64,000 nt of DNA, from assembly GCF_932526225.1 (NCBI RefSeq), contig NC_064042.1, positions 8,776,540 to 8,840,539 on the forward strand. Direction: 5' to 3'. Below the pieces are notes generated by a model. It was not told the origin of the DNA, searched no databases, and worked only from the letters and a program-made list of their open reading frames with translations. Position numbers and translations under genes: made by a program. Origin of the DNA: Nematostella vectensis (lineage: Eukaryota > Cnidaria > Anthozoa > Actiniaria > Edwardsiidae). Below are positions 41,401 through 53,400 of the stretch, piece by piece (the first letter of the stretch is position 1; every line of letters starts with the position of its first letter).

Positions 41401-44400
41401 TAAATATATTGTGAGTAGGAGGCAATGAATAGAATTTTATTTTCTTTCTAGTTTTCTTGAAATTCACAAAGAATTTGTCAAAGATTTGCTCGGCAGAAGA
41501 AGAAACTGGCAAGATTCTTTACGAGGTAAGGTCGCTCAATTCTCCAAGTTTTCTTTTTTTTACTCTGAAACTCCATTAACAAATGGTTTTTGTTTGTTAC
41601 ACAGTCAGGGAACACCCTGAGTTTGGTACCAGAGTTGATAAACTTACAAAGCATATTGTCACTGAGGTCACAGAAGTACTCAACTTAATTGAGAAAGGCA
41701 AGAAAAACAGGTAAACGCTCCTTTTATTGTAACCACCATCATTACCATTTGTCATTATTGTTTAATGTGCACTAGGATGGGCACCTTGGTAGTTTTGTCA
41801 TGTAAAATCTAATGTATACTTACCAGCGAGGCAAAGAAATGCTTGAGGGAGGATGTTTGGGGGGTTTAATTACGGAAATATCACATTTTGCACAGAAGGA
41901 CGAGGTTTTGAAGAGCATGCAGGGCTTTCGTTAACTTTCAGAGTAGGCGGTGGAGATTGATAAGTAGGAGGTGGAAGTTATTTTATCTTTTAAGTTCAAA
42001 TAAAACTTAAGTCGACTTTAAAAAAAAAGTAGCTGACACTTCCGCCGGCCACCGGGGCCTAATGAAACTTCTGGCATGCACGACACATGGGACTTTTTAA
42101 CACTGCAACACCTCAATCATTTTATTTTTTACCATATACTGCCGTTTAAAAAGCAAAGTCTCGCATCTCGCAGGGTTTTGAAATACCGTATCACTGCATG
42201 TTTATGGCTCTTTTAACGCAATATCGTAAAGAAAGGGGCAATATCACAAAGCCCAATATCCTCCTCCTTGAGCGTACTTAAGTGTGTATAAGAAATGTAT
42301 ATTGGTGGCCATAATAGCATGGGATAAACTAGAAACGTCAATATATTTTGGGTAAATTTTGGCTGAAGTTCCCTGTCAGGTATTTTTAAACAATCAATTA
42401 ACTATTTAAAATTGTGCATAGTAAGAATGCTAGAATACCTACTGTGTAATTTGCAGCGTACTTTTATGTCATGTTTTCAGATCTGTGTGTTCCCGTTCAT
42501 CAGATAACTTCTTCAGCAGCTCACACACAATTTTCACGATAAAGTTTACACAGGTAAACACATGCAAAGGTGTAGTGCCAGGGGGGGCCACTTGAGTACC
42601 ATCCTTTATTATTGAAAAGTCACCAGGAGTCGATCAAGAAGTTCCAAGGAGGGGGGGAGCAAAGCAAGAGTTTTTAAAAAAGGGAACTGGATTCATAAAT
42701 CTTTTGTTGATTTCTTCATACTCATATTTTTATGCTAAAATCTGCAAACATAGCGGGGTGGGGTGGTGGGGGGAGCATGCTCGATCCGTCCATTGTGTGC
42801 TCCTGCCTTTAGCAAACCCTGGAGGGGGGTTTGTGTAAATGCAGCTTTATTGTAAAACTGGCATTGCCTTAAAGTGGGTGTCGGTACGCAGCTCTTACAA
42901 GCTGCAATTTGATTGGGCAAATGAACAATATCCGCACCTCGACACAAAGAACAAGAAGAATAGAGACAAAAGAACTCCTTTGTAGAACAAAGATAATAGG
43001 AGACAAAGCAGCTGCGCACTTACTCTTTAAGTGTGTTATAGCCCAAATGTTTCTTATATGGAAACTGCACTTTATAGAGTGATTCCCAAATTTCCCTGTA
43101 TCGTAAAGTTGGGATACTCCTACAATATTCTTTATTTTTGTTGGGAGTTACCTTAACATTGGCGGTATAAGGCAGATAGGCAGATTGGGAATTTGTATTA
43201 TTTCGCCATCTTGTGCCTAATTCCCAGAGATTCATTGCTTGGGCATATTGCCTGTTAATCGCTAAGTATCGTGGAAGGCTTTGGCGTTCTGCAGTGCTCT
43301 ATAAAGAAGATTTACGAGTGGTTTAGCCCCTGGCCTTAAAAAAATAGACAAAATGTCTATATTTAATCTGTTTCATAAAATGACATCCTGTTTATTAAAA
43401 AACGAATGCTGCAAAAATGGTTGTTCTCATACTATTTTATTTGGATTGCGCCAAACAAAAAGACTGTTGTCGTACGTACGAATCTAAACTTTATAAGTGC
43501 GGAAGTCTAAAAGCGCGGAATAATAAAAAATAATGTTGTATATATCAAACGAAATAAAATGCACAAAAATAAAGCGTGCGAATTTAATGACGGGGCATAA
43601 AACTTCTTCTTTTAGAATTATTTTATTGTCTCAGCAATGATAGACATAAAGACAGATCCTGTCGCCATTTTAATGACTTTCTGGGATCCGCCAATGCGCA
43701 TGTCAGGGCCTTCAGCCGCTCTTAGTGTCACGCACAGGGTCTTCAGCCGCTCTTAGTGTCACGCACAGTGCCTTCATCCGCTCTTAGTGTCACGCACAGT
43801 GCCTTCAGCCGCTCTTAGATTCACGCACAGGGCCTTCATTCGCCCTAGTGTCATGGACCTATATTAGCGGCTGCTAAACGGACTATTGTGACAGTCCGAT
43901 GCTAAAATGACTTTTCTAGTGTGTTGATTTTTTTAAGACATGCCTGTCTTTCATGGACATTCAGGAATAATGAAAACCGGTTGTCGTTAGAGATAGAAAA
44001 CAAGAAATAAATGCATTTATAAAAAAAAAATTAACAACCCTCTTGACCACAGTAAAGGCGGCTACAAAATTGTCAAGGTGACCACTGTGCTTTGTGCGTG
44101 TTGTTAGGCGCGACTGGAGGACGGGATGCCGTGCGAGAAGATCAGCACAATTCAGCTGGTGGATTTGGCGGGAAACAAGAGCATTCACGCGGAGGTAGGC
44201 GAACATGGCAAACGGGCAGACAATACCTTTTATTGACTGGCAAAACGTTTGACTGACGAGCAATACCTTTGATTGACGGACAAAATGTTTGATTGACAGA
44301 CGAAACTTTTGATTTTACAAGCACGATTTTTGATTGACAGGCGGCGTTTATTTGACAGACAAAACGTTTTATTGACAGGTATAGTTCGATTGACAGGCAA

Positions 44401-47400
44401 AACTGTTGATTAATTATAAGAGACAAAACTATTAATTGACCTATAAGAACCTTAGCAGTGGTGCACACGTCCATTAACGAGTTTGTTAAAATTAGTTGAA
44501 AACAATTCTGTCGACAAGCTCTTGCCTATATTTTATACTATAGTTTTCATCTTTTTACCTAATTCTCTCTCTTCTAACTACTTTTTATCTATAATTTTGA
44601 TTTGAGAAGATCCAACAAATATGATTGGGAAAATCAGTTTTGTGTTTTTATTAATAGATGATGTCATGATGCCTATTTTATTTTATGAAACGACTGTATT
44701 GTGTTTCGGATACTTTGCATGGTCCGTAGCTCGAAAGAGCTCTTTATCATTGTCAATCTTCCAAACAATAAGCTCTTATTAGCCCTTTTAACGAATGAGT
44801 GAAAATGGAATGCCAAAGCATGAGAGGCACGGTATCTTTTAGTTGCTTTTGTCTTCCGGCGACGTTTTAGAGCGAAATTCATCCATCTTTCTAACGTAAT
44901 ACCTGTCAAGTGTTTGCCTAGTACGCGCTCAGTGTTTGTGTAGTTCTCACATTAAAACATTAATTCAGGAAAGATAATATTTATCGTTTGGCAAAAGCTT
45001 TTAAGCAGGACAATTGCTAACGCTAGCTCAAGTGGCACATGTCACTCATACTGGCACCAACCAATGAAACGAAATAACTAGTTTTGCTTAGTTTGAATTG
45101 GCTTCATGATAGAAGTGTTCTGTCGTAGTTTTGTTGCGTTTTGGTGAAATTTTGTTTTAGGACCCAGTCAAAAATCAATAGAAAACTGAAATTTCGGACA
45201 TTCAAAATCGTGGATTTAGCGATATCAGTGTAAGGTATGTATGTTAAAAAAGCAATTGAAGGGAAGGTTTCACTATTCAGCATATGATTAACTGCTTGTG
45301 AGAGAAAATGCCATTTTGGGTTAAATCCTCAAAACGTTTTACAATCTCTTTTTATTGCGTTTTTTTTTCTTGTTATGACAGCCATCCGTTTTAACTCGAA
45401 CACAGCGTCGAAAACTAATCTTTTACACTTTTCGCTATTTTTAGAAGTAATTTCACGTTTTCTTTGGAGAATGCGCCGTGAATTTAATAGTTTTTTTTAG
45501 CTTTCTAAAGTTTTGCCTCCTTAAGGGGTATGTTAATAGATATCTGGCCACTTGTAAAAAGACCTTTCGAAATTATAAAATTTGTTTTAAAAACACTTCA
45601 TGTCCGGGTTTCGTGGTTTTGATTTTTCTAAGCAATTTGAATGTTATATACTGAGAAAATAAAACCCATAGAACACGCAAGTCACCCCAAGTCACACAAG
45701 CTAGACAAGCGTCTGTCTAAAGCCTAGTTCACATGTGCTCGCCAACGTTTGTCCGATCATTCCGTGTGTTCCCATTAAATCAATTAACTGTCACTAAATA
45801 TCAGTAATAGGTCTCTAAACCTGTGAGGAAATCATCTCTTGAGCTTAATTATTATTGATGGCTTCCTTTGCAGTGCTCAAGCAACGAAGCAGGAGAAGAT
45901 TTGGAGGCCCCCTCGAGTTCCTCAGGCAAACCCGATCAGTCATTACTTACACTCGACCAGGTTATCTCAGCTCTCGCTAGCAAGAATACTTCACCAAGAC
46001 TCAGCGTCCCTCCTCCTTATACAGACTCGGTTAGTATTATTAGAATGAGTGCTAGAATCCTCCCTCCCCTCCCTTATCACCCACACAATGCCCCAAAAGA
46101 CGACTTGCAGAAGTCCTGTGACTGTTTGGGTTGTAAATTCGCGCGCGCTCTGGTTTTTGGCGGCAAAATTAACAACCACAAATAACTACTTATTCCGCGC
46201 TTACAAATCAGCCAGCAATTTTCTTTGTCGTAAAAGGCTTATTATCATTGAAATATTTCATTTTATCGTGGCTTTCTGGCCACAGGCATTTCTGTGTTTA
46301 ATTTGGCATAGGTTTGCTATTGTAAAGGTCACGTGATTTTTTTGTGCGTTATCGAAAAGGGAGTTCGGGAGTTCAAGTCTAAGGTGATGATGGTGATGAT
46401 GGTGATGATGGTTATTATGGTGATGATGGTGATGTGCGATCGAAACACGAGCGATTTCGTTTTCTTTAAAGGATCGTAGGGACCCATGATCCTTTGCGCG
46501 TACACGACAGAACACTCCAAATCCGCCATTTTCGTTGAGATCGACGATCCGTGTACTGAGTACAATCCAACTGAATATGAAGTAATCTTCGCTTTTATCA
46601 ACCACTAGATCGTCTACTTTTAGACTTAAACCGTTTGTGAAGTATTTATTTCAATATTTTAAAATTTATTGGAGAAATAATTTTTCACCGCAAAGCCCCA
46701 CGGGTAGGGTGAGGGCGATCCTTTAACGCAAGCGCACATAAGTGAAACTGCTCAAGTTTCTTGCGTTTTGTTCAACCAGTTCCCTCTCCTGCGCTTGTGT
46801 AATTACGAGTTTAAAAATGTCGATCAACCACTCTCTTTTGTTGTTGTTTTTTGTGATCTGATAATAAAATGGTTCAGCCTCAAGAAACTTCAAATTAATC
46901 ATTCACGATTTAATATAATACTTTTTTGACGATACTTGATTGAAAATGTCTCAGTTATTTGCTTTGAATATAAGCCGATAAAAAATATTCTTTGTGCGCT
47001 TCTGTTTTGTGCGGGAGGGTAAAATTTTAAAGATCATTGCTGCTAAGAATGTTTGCTCCATTGGTTTATTCCCTAAAACGCAAGAATAAATAGTCGACCA
47101 CTGTAAAGATTATGACATTTTCCTCTCGTTCTTGAACCACTTTTTTTTAACGCTGCCCTTCTATTATTTCAGGCGCTGACGTTAATCTTGAACCTTTTTT
47201 TTCAACAATGCTCTGTTATTTTTTCAGGCGCTGACGTTAATCTTGAAAGACTGTTTTGGCGGGAATTGCCGAACTATCATGGTGGCAGCGGTCTCCCCCT
47301 CGAGCACGAGCCTGCACGAAACATTGAGCACGTTGCGGTACGCAAATCAAGTCAAGAAGGTCGTCAATTATCCCAGTATTAACGAGGTGTGTAGACCTCC

Positions 47401-50400
47401 GGTGTAATCCATAGAGGGGGGGGGGGGGTTTCCTGTGTTCTTTGAGAACGAAAGCAAAGCTATGGTTAGCCGTATTTGTTTGCAGCCGTCTTTTCCAAAT
47501 TTGTTAGTTATTTTTTTTTTATTTATTTTTTTTTTTGTACGAGAGCAATATGGTTAATATCCTGGACAGAAACGCGGCAATCTGAAATAAAAAAAAGGTG
47601 CAAACTGTAAACTGCTGTAAACTAGCTGTCTAGCTGCCAAAGCTTCGTTTTGGTGCACAAGTTCCTCAGAACTCCACATAGCTGGAAAACGGGCCATTAC
47701 TGCAACTTCCTATTACGATCCCCTAAGGTTATTAGGAAAAAAATAGAAAGAAACAAAGTACAAGCACGCAAAAATCTAAAGGTAACGTTGCCTAAAAACC
47801 ACAGTCGAGTCCTGGGAAAAATAACGAGCAAAAAGAAATATCAAGCAGAAGAAAACGAATACGTAAACTCTTGGTCAGATTCCAAATGATCAGATTAGAC
47901 ATCATCGATAATAAGAGGGGGGGGGAGGGTTCATATGAGTCCCTGAAGGGAGACAATCAGAGGTTCTTTATAATTGTTGGAACAGAATATTATATACACT
48001 ATCTTGTCACTAACTATATTTGATCTACAAGTTCATTTGGGCTGATATACACTTGTTTTGTCTCATGGGTTAATTTGGTGATTGTTCCGCCATGTTTGAT
48101 AGTTCCGGCTCTAGTTCGCGTTAAAATAGGTGCTTAGCAGCAGGCAGTCATTGTTGTCTGCAGAAGTCTAGAAGGACTAAGCGTTTAAAATAGAATGAGC
48201 AATTGAGAAACTTGCTCACAAAGTAATATGTCGAACAACTAACTGCACCTTTGAATTATCCTTATTATTCTAAAAAAAAAATAACACATTTCAAATAGCG
48301 TTTGTGTTTTTGATAGCATTGTTTGCTGTACTTTGTCTAGCGAATCGTGCAGTTACCAGCAAAAGCTATGACTTTATGAAAATACATAAGGGAAGCGAAA
48401 TGTCTCCTGACGATTACAATGGTTTATTTACAAAAATTCTAGTACTTCGTGAAATGTTTTTCCCAAACCTAGCCAAAAAGAAGAGTTTAAAAGAAACCGA
48501 TAACAATGAAAAAGTCTATGTCACATTTTGAGAAATTTTCCGTACTTGATTATGATAATTTTACTAATGTCTGGTTTTTTCTTCCTTAGATGAGCCGTGT
48601 CCCCGAGATAGTTCCCTGATGGTTATGATGTTTCTCACGTATCCCATTAATGACCTTGTTTTTGTGTTTTAGGATGGAAACGTGAAGTTAATAAAAGAAC
48701 TAAAAGTGGAAATTCAGGGACTCAAGACCATGATGAAGGTACGTTTATTTTTATTAAGTTTTCGATTTTCCCCTTTTTTTACTTCCCCTGATGGGAGGGG
48801 GTTCTCGGATATTAGCATTTTATGCCTCTTAGGCAAAATGATGATGTATCGGGGATGCATTTCTATTCATTTCACTTTGATGTGCAGTTGATTAGTTGGG
48901 GAATTTTTACTTGGAAAAGTTGGTGAAATGCCAGGTGTGTGGACCCTAGATACACGCTTAAATACACGCGTTTCTCGCTTTTCTTTGTTTATATCTCGAC
49001 CTCGTTTCGTCAGACCATGTATCATCGGTCGTCAGTTTTCAAGTTTGCGTGAGTTCGTTCACGACCGCTTACCGAGTCCAATTAGCGGTGTATGATTCAT
49101 GCCGCGAAACGCATTTAGGAGAACACCCCACACTGCAAGATGATCACGTGATCCTTACACCTGGCACCTAACACTTTAGCTTCCTCAGGAGGATGTTCGG
49201 GGTTGGGGGGAGGGGGGGGGGTATTTGTTACCGTTTTGGTCGCCCTTTTCTCCGCCCGTAATCTTATTTAAAGTAAAACTTTTTACAGTAAGACGTTTTT
49301 GTTTGTGTGAGCGTTTATGTATTGCAATGCCATTTGTCCACTGAAAACTGGTACTCGACTCTGCTAATTTTCATCTTAAATGAGATTTCTTCAGGGTTGA
49401 CAAAACACTTAAAGGCCTGGCTAAACTTGGCGACATGTCGAGCGCGACATATAGCGTGCGACTGTCTCCAAAATGTTTCCTAGTTTAGCCACCGCCAAAA
49501 ACATGTAGTGCGCGACAAATTTTGTAGAGCGCGACACGAAAATGATTCTCAACTATCCGAGAAACATCTATGTCGTGGCTACAAGATTTGGCGAGCGCTA
49601 CAATGTTTTTCGAGGTGGCTAAACTAGGCGACATCTCGCAAGCTACATGTCTCCTAGTTTAGCCAGGCCTTTAGGAGTGACCATTGCAAGTGGTGATCTC
49701 GACGAGATTCATGAATAGTAAACACATACACTGGTATTCGACTCCACAGATTTTCTTCTTTGTTTTTTGTCTTTGTTCTTCAGGGATATAAGTTTTTTGG
49801 CTGGTGTGTTTTGTTGGGTAAATTTATTGAAGCATATAAATACAATTTGCTCAGCGAAGTGGGTATTTTTAGGATTATCCTACGTCTTTACGGCACTATG
49901 TGGTTACCTCCAGCAGCGCGAGGCCCCCGTGTTTGTTTTCTGCTCTCGTTGATTCACTGCGATTGTTTGCTTTGTTTTTGTGCGATCTCGTTTGTACCTT
50001 TTTCATTCGTAAAAAACATCCGCCCTAGCATGTATTCAGCCACTCCTTGCGCAATGTGCTCATAACAAAACCCATAACAAAATAGAGACTAGAGAGAATG
50101 GTGAATGGGTTAAAAGCCAGGTTAAGATTGATGTTGGGATGAGATTTCGTTTGACGATATTTTGCGGCATCACTTAGCTCCTCTTAACGTGGAACAATTA
50201 AGTCTTGGATTGATAGGCATAGTGAATACGTGAAAAAACATCTGCTTAACTTTACCATAGCAGCTGAAAATAACTATTTTCGGTGAAAAGCTAGGACAAG
50301 AAGTCGGAGCCATGAACGTGATTAATAGAATTCGTCGACATAACTCGTTTCGACAAAACCATCACACTCAAGAAATGGTAGGAATCGTCGAACTTAGCGA

Positions 50401-53400
50401 TTCAACCGGCGCTAGGCTTAGCAACTACTACAAGGTAGAGAAATTGAAGCTTTCGATTAACAGCACATATCCACTATACACCACTGAATTTCCACAAAAC
50501 ATTCTTAACTGTCTTAGGGATATTGTATTTTTTAGATTAGCGGCTTAAAACAAGTAAATTTTATAAGCCTATGTCTAGAAACGGATGTTTTGGTCAAAAC
50601 TATGGTTCAGAAACTGCCCTCAGGGACGATGATGGTAATGTAATTTAGTTTTTTTTTATTGATTACCAAAATTTATGTATATAAATAAATAAAAGTTTTC
50701 CCATTCCTTTCGGCGATAAATAGGTTACGTATGGTCGGATTCCTGTTATATTATAACTGTCTAGCGGGATTTCCGTGTTAAATTTTGTTTGTTTTCTCGG
50801 AGAGCTTTCACGAGTGGCCGTAACGGTTCTGTTGTCAGCGACACACAAGGACTTTTTGAGCGCTTATTCCATATCTCTATTTCGCATCTAAAAACGACAC
50901 TTATTTCAACTCGCACAGAGAATTACTGTAGATTTTGCGGAAAAAGTTGGTTATTATGAAGGTGATGAGAACATTTTTCGATCAGTATTCAACCTGGAAG
51001 TACAACGTATGTTTTTCTTTCTAAAAAATAATTGACTATTTTTATGAACACCGAGTGTTTTATTATTTCTTTGTGGATGTTTATATATTTCTTTAATCCT
51101 AGCTCCATTATTCTTCCAGGAGTTAAACGAAGGAATTAATAAAATGTGTTTTCTCTGTTTTTATCATCCCCTAGGAGGGCCAAACACAAGTAAATGGAGA
51201 TACAGAAAAAACGGCGCGAAAACTGCAAGAGAACGAAGACCTTATGAAGCGTTTGACAGGCATTTGGGAAGACAAGTGGAGCAGAACGCAGAAAATCATT
51301 GAGGTATGTTTTTTTATTCACACTTTGATTTTCCATTTAGCTTTGTTTTCATTTGATATTTGAATGTTTAATAATGTCCAGTGAATATGTAGAATATTGT
51401 ATTTACAGAAGTGCGTCTAATTGGCTAACAAAATACGATTTAAAAATTAGCACTAACCATAAATTACCGAAATGATCAATAAGGTTAGGGAACACCCCTG
51501 TGTCCAATTTATCGCCAATTATTTACTTTTATAGGCTTGGTCTGTATTCTTATTTTACAGTTTTTAAACAATCTGAATCCTGGTTATCATCTATATTTCC
51601 TTGATATCTTGCATGGTATTTTCATGTCTAAGGTCATGTATAATTTTAGTGAATCTATTAAGAAAAATACTTAAAATGATGTCCTAATCAATGCACATGT
51701 CTATGGTTATGAATCGATCTTGGATCGCTGAATTTATTTCAAAGATTTTTATTTCCATGAGTAAATAAGTAAGGGTTTCTGACCAAATAAAAGATTTATT
51801 GGGAAATTGCATATAAAAATTAATACCATTGAACGAATTCAGAATGACTAAATCCCAGATGTGTCCTCAAAACAATGTTTACAATTAAAATGTATTTTTA
51901 TGAAGAAAGGCAATCAGATTTTCCAATTTCGGAAAGGCATTATGTTCTTTAAAAACTTTCCAATAAAACTGTACTAAACATTAAAAGATAAGGATACGTT
52001 TCCTAACCAAATCCGCCTATGTTCTTGTAAGTAAATCGTGGAGGGTATATGGTCAATAGTCGCTATCTACTCTAGCAAGCTCCGGTTTCTCATATTTTAT
52101 TTACGGTAGCGCGCATTTAGTCCTTGCTTGTGAACCGCCGTTTTAGCAATTTTTAAGTCCGTCTTTGAAAGTGGCCATCTTTCTCGATGCACTATAATAA
52201 TTATTTATAAGAGTAGCCGAACTTGAACATCGACTTTGATATTTGATCAAAGCTATCAATTCACGTATTGTCCCCATCACAAAAAAGTCGAGATTGATTG
52301 CTGATAGTTTTCATAGTTCATTTCCTCCCCAAACGTTCGGTAAACTCTAGTCTCGGAGGACTGTGTTATCTGACAAAAAAAAAAGAGAACTATGTTTTAC
52401 AGTCAAAGAATAATATAATATTGAATTGAAGGGCGCCATTTCCCATAAGTCGTTTTTGCACTCGCTCGTCTCAGTAAAATTAGTTATTTTTCGATATACT
52501 GTCGACCTGACCTCATATTGTCATATTAATTTAACGGTTTTCTTTTTTGAGTACATTAGCGATGAATGGTGATTTGCATACCAACATTTTATGGCCGTTT
52601 GCCCCCGTGAAAAAATTGCTTACGCGCGGAGAATTTACGCGCCTGTCTTTATTGCGTTCTGATTCTAATATTGATCTTCAGTACGATTCGCAAAGCGATT
52701 GGCAGTTTTGGGAGGATTGTTCATAGATTAGTTTTATAGGAAAACAATAAAAGATCCTCTTTTTTCCACAATTTAAACTTATTTCCATTCCTCCATTCCG
52801 TTACCGGTGTTTGCCTGGTGGTGTTTGATAAATGGAAGAACTTTTATTGATTCTTTTCTCTTTTTATTTGGTGTTAGCCCTGTCCTTGCGACACCTTATG
52901 CTAAAGGTTCTTTTGGATATTAAAATTATGACTGTCGTTGTTAATTCCGGGCGTAATTTTTGTTGTTATTTTTGTTTTCAAGTATGTTGTTGATGCTATT
53001 CACTGTCTGAAAGTCTTGTTTTAATTTTCTTGACTACAGAAAAAGGTAGCAAACTCACATTACTTATATTGGACTTTTACAATCTCACTTAATGCTGATT
53101 CAGACAGCACGGCTTAGTTGTACGCCACACTTCTACAACTCGAGTCGTAGAGTGTAAATAAGCCACGAATTTCGACTACGAAAGTCGTAGTATGTAATTC
53201 GGGGCTAAGAGATGTCGTATGCAGGTCGCATACAACTTAATCGTGCTGTTTAAATAAGCGTGTATGCTTTTAAAATACGATGTCTCTATCCAAGTTCGCT
53301 ACCTTTCGAGATCTCGCAGACATAGCAAAAATGGCATGAAATTTTCCAATTCTCAATTTTTAAGCTCAATATTTCGCATAAGGAGTTCCTCTGACAAAAA

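Noticed and set aside
42735..43235. Two adjacent - strand open frames in kinesin intron 6
   Set aside because: No recognisable domain; one overlaps G-rich low-complexity DNA. Possible old repeat but not supported.
46258..46605. His-rich open frame on the - strand
   Set aside because: Generated by the GGTGATGAT microsatellite.
50919..51006. Further kinesin exon reading RITVDFAEKVGYY
   Set aside because: It ends in phase 1 while exon 11 starts in phase 0, and nothing in kinesin-3 proteins matches it.
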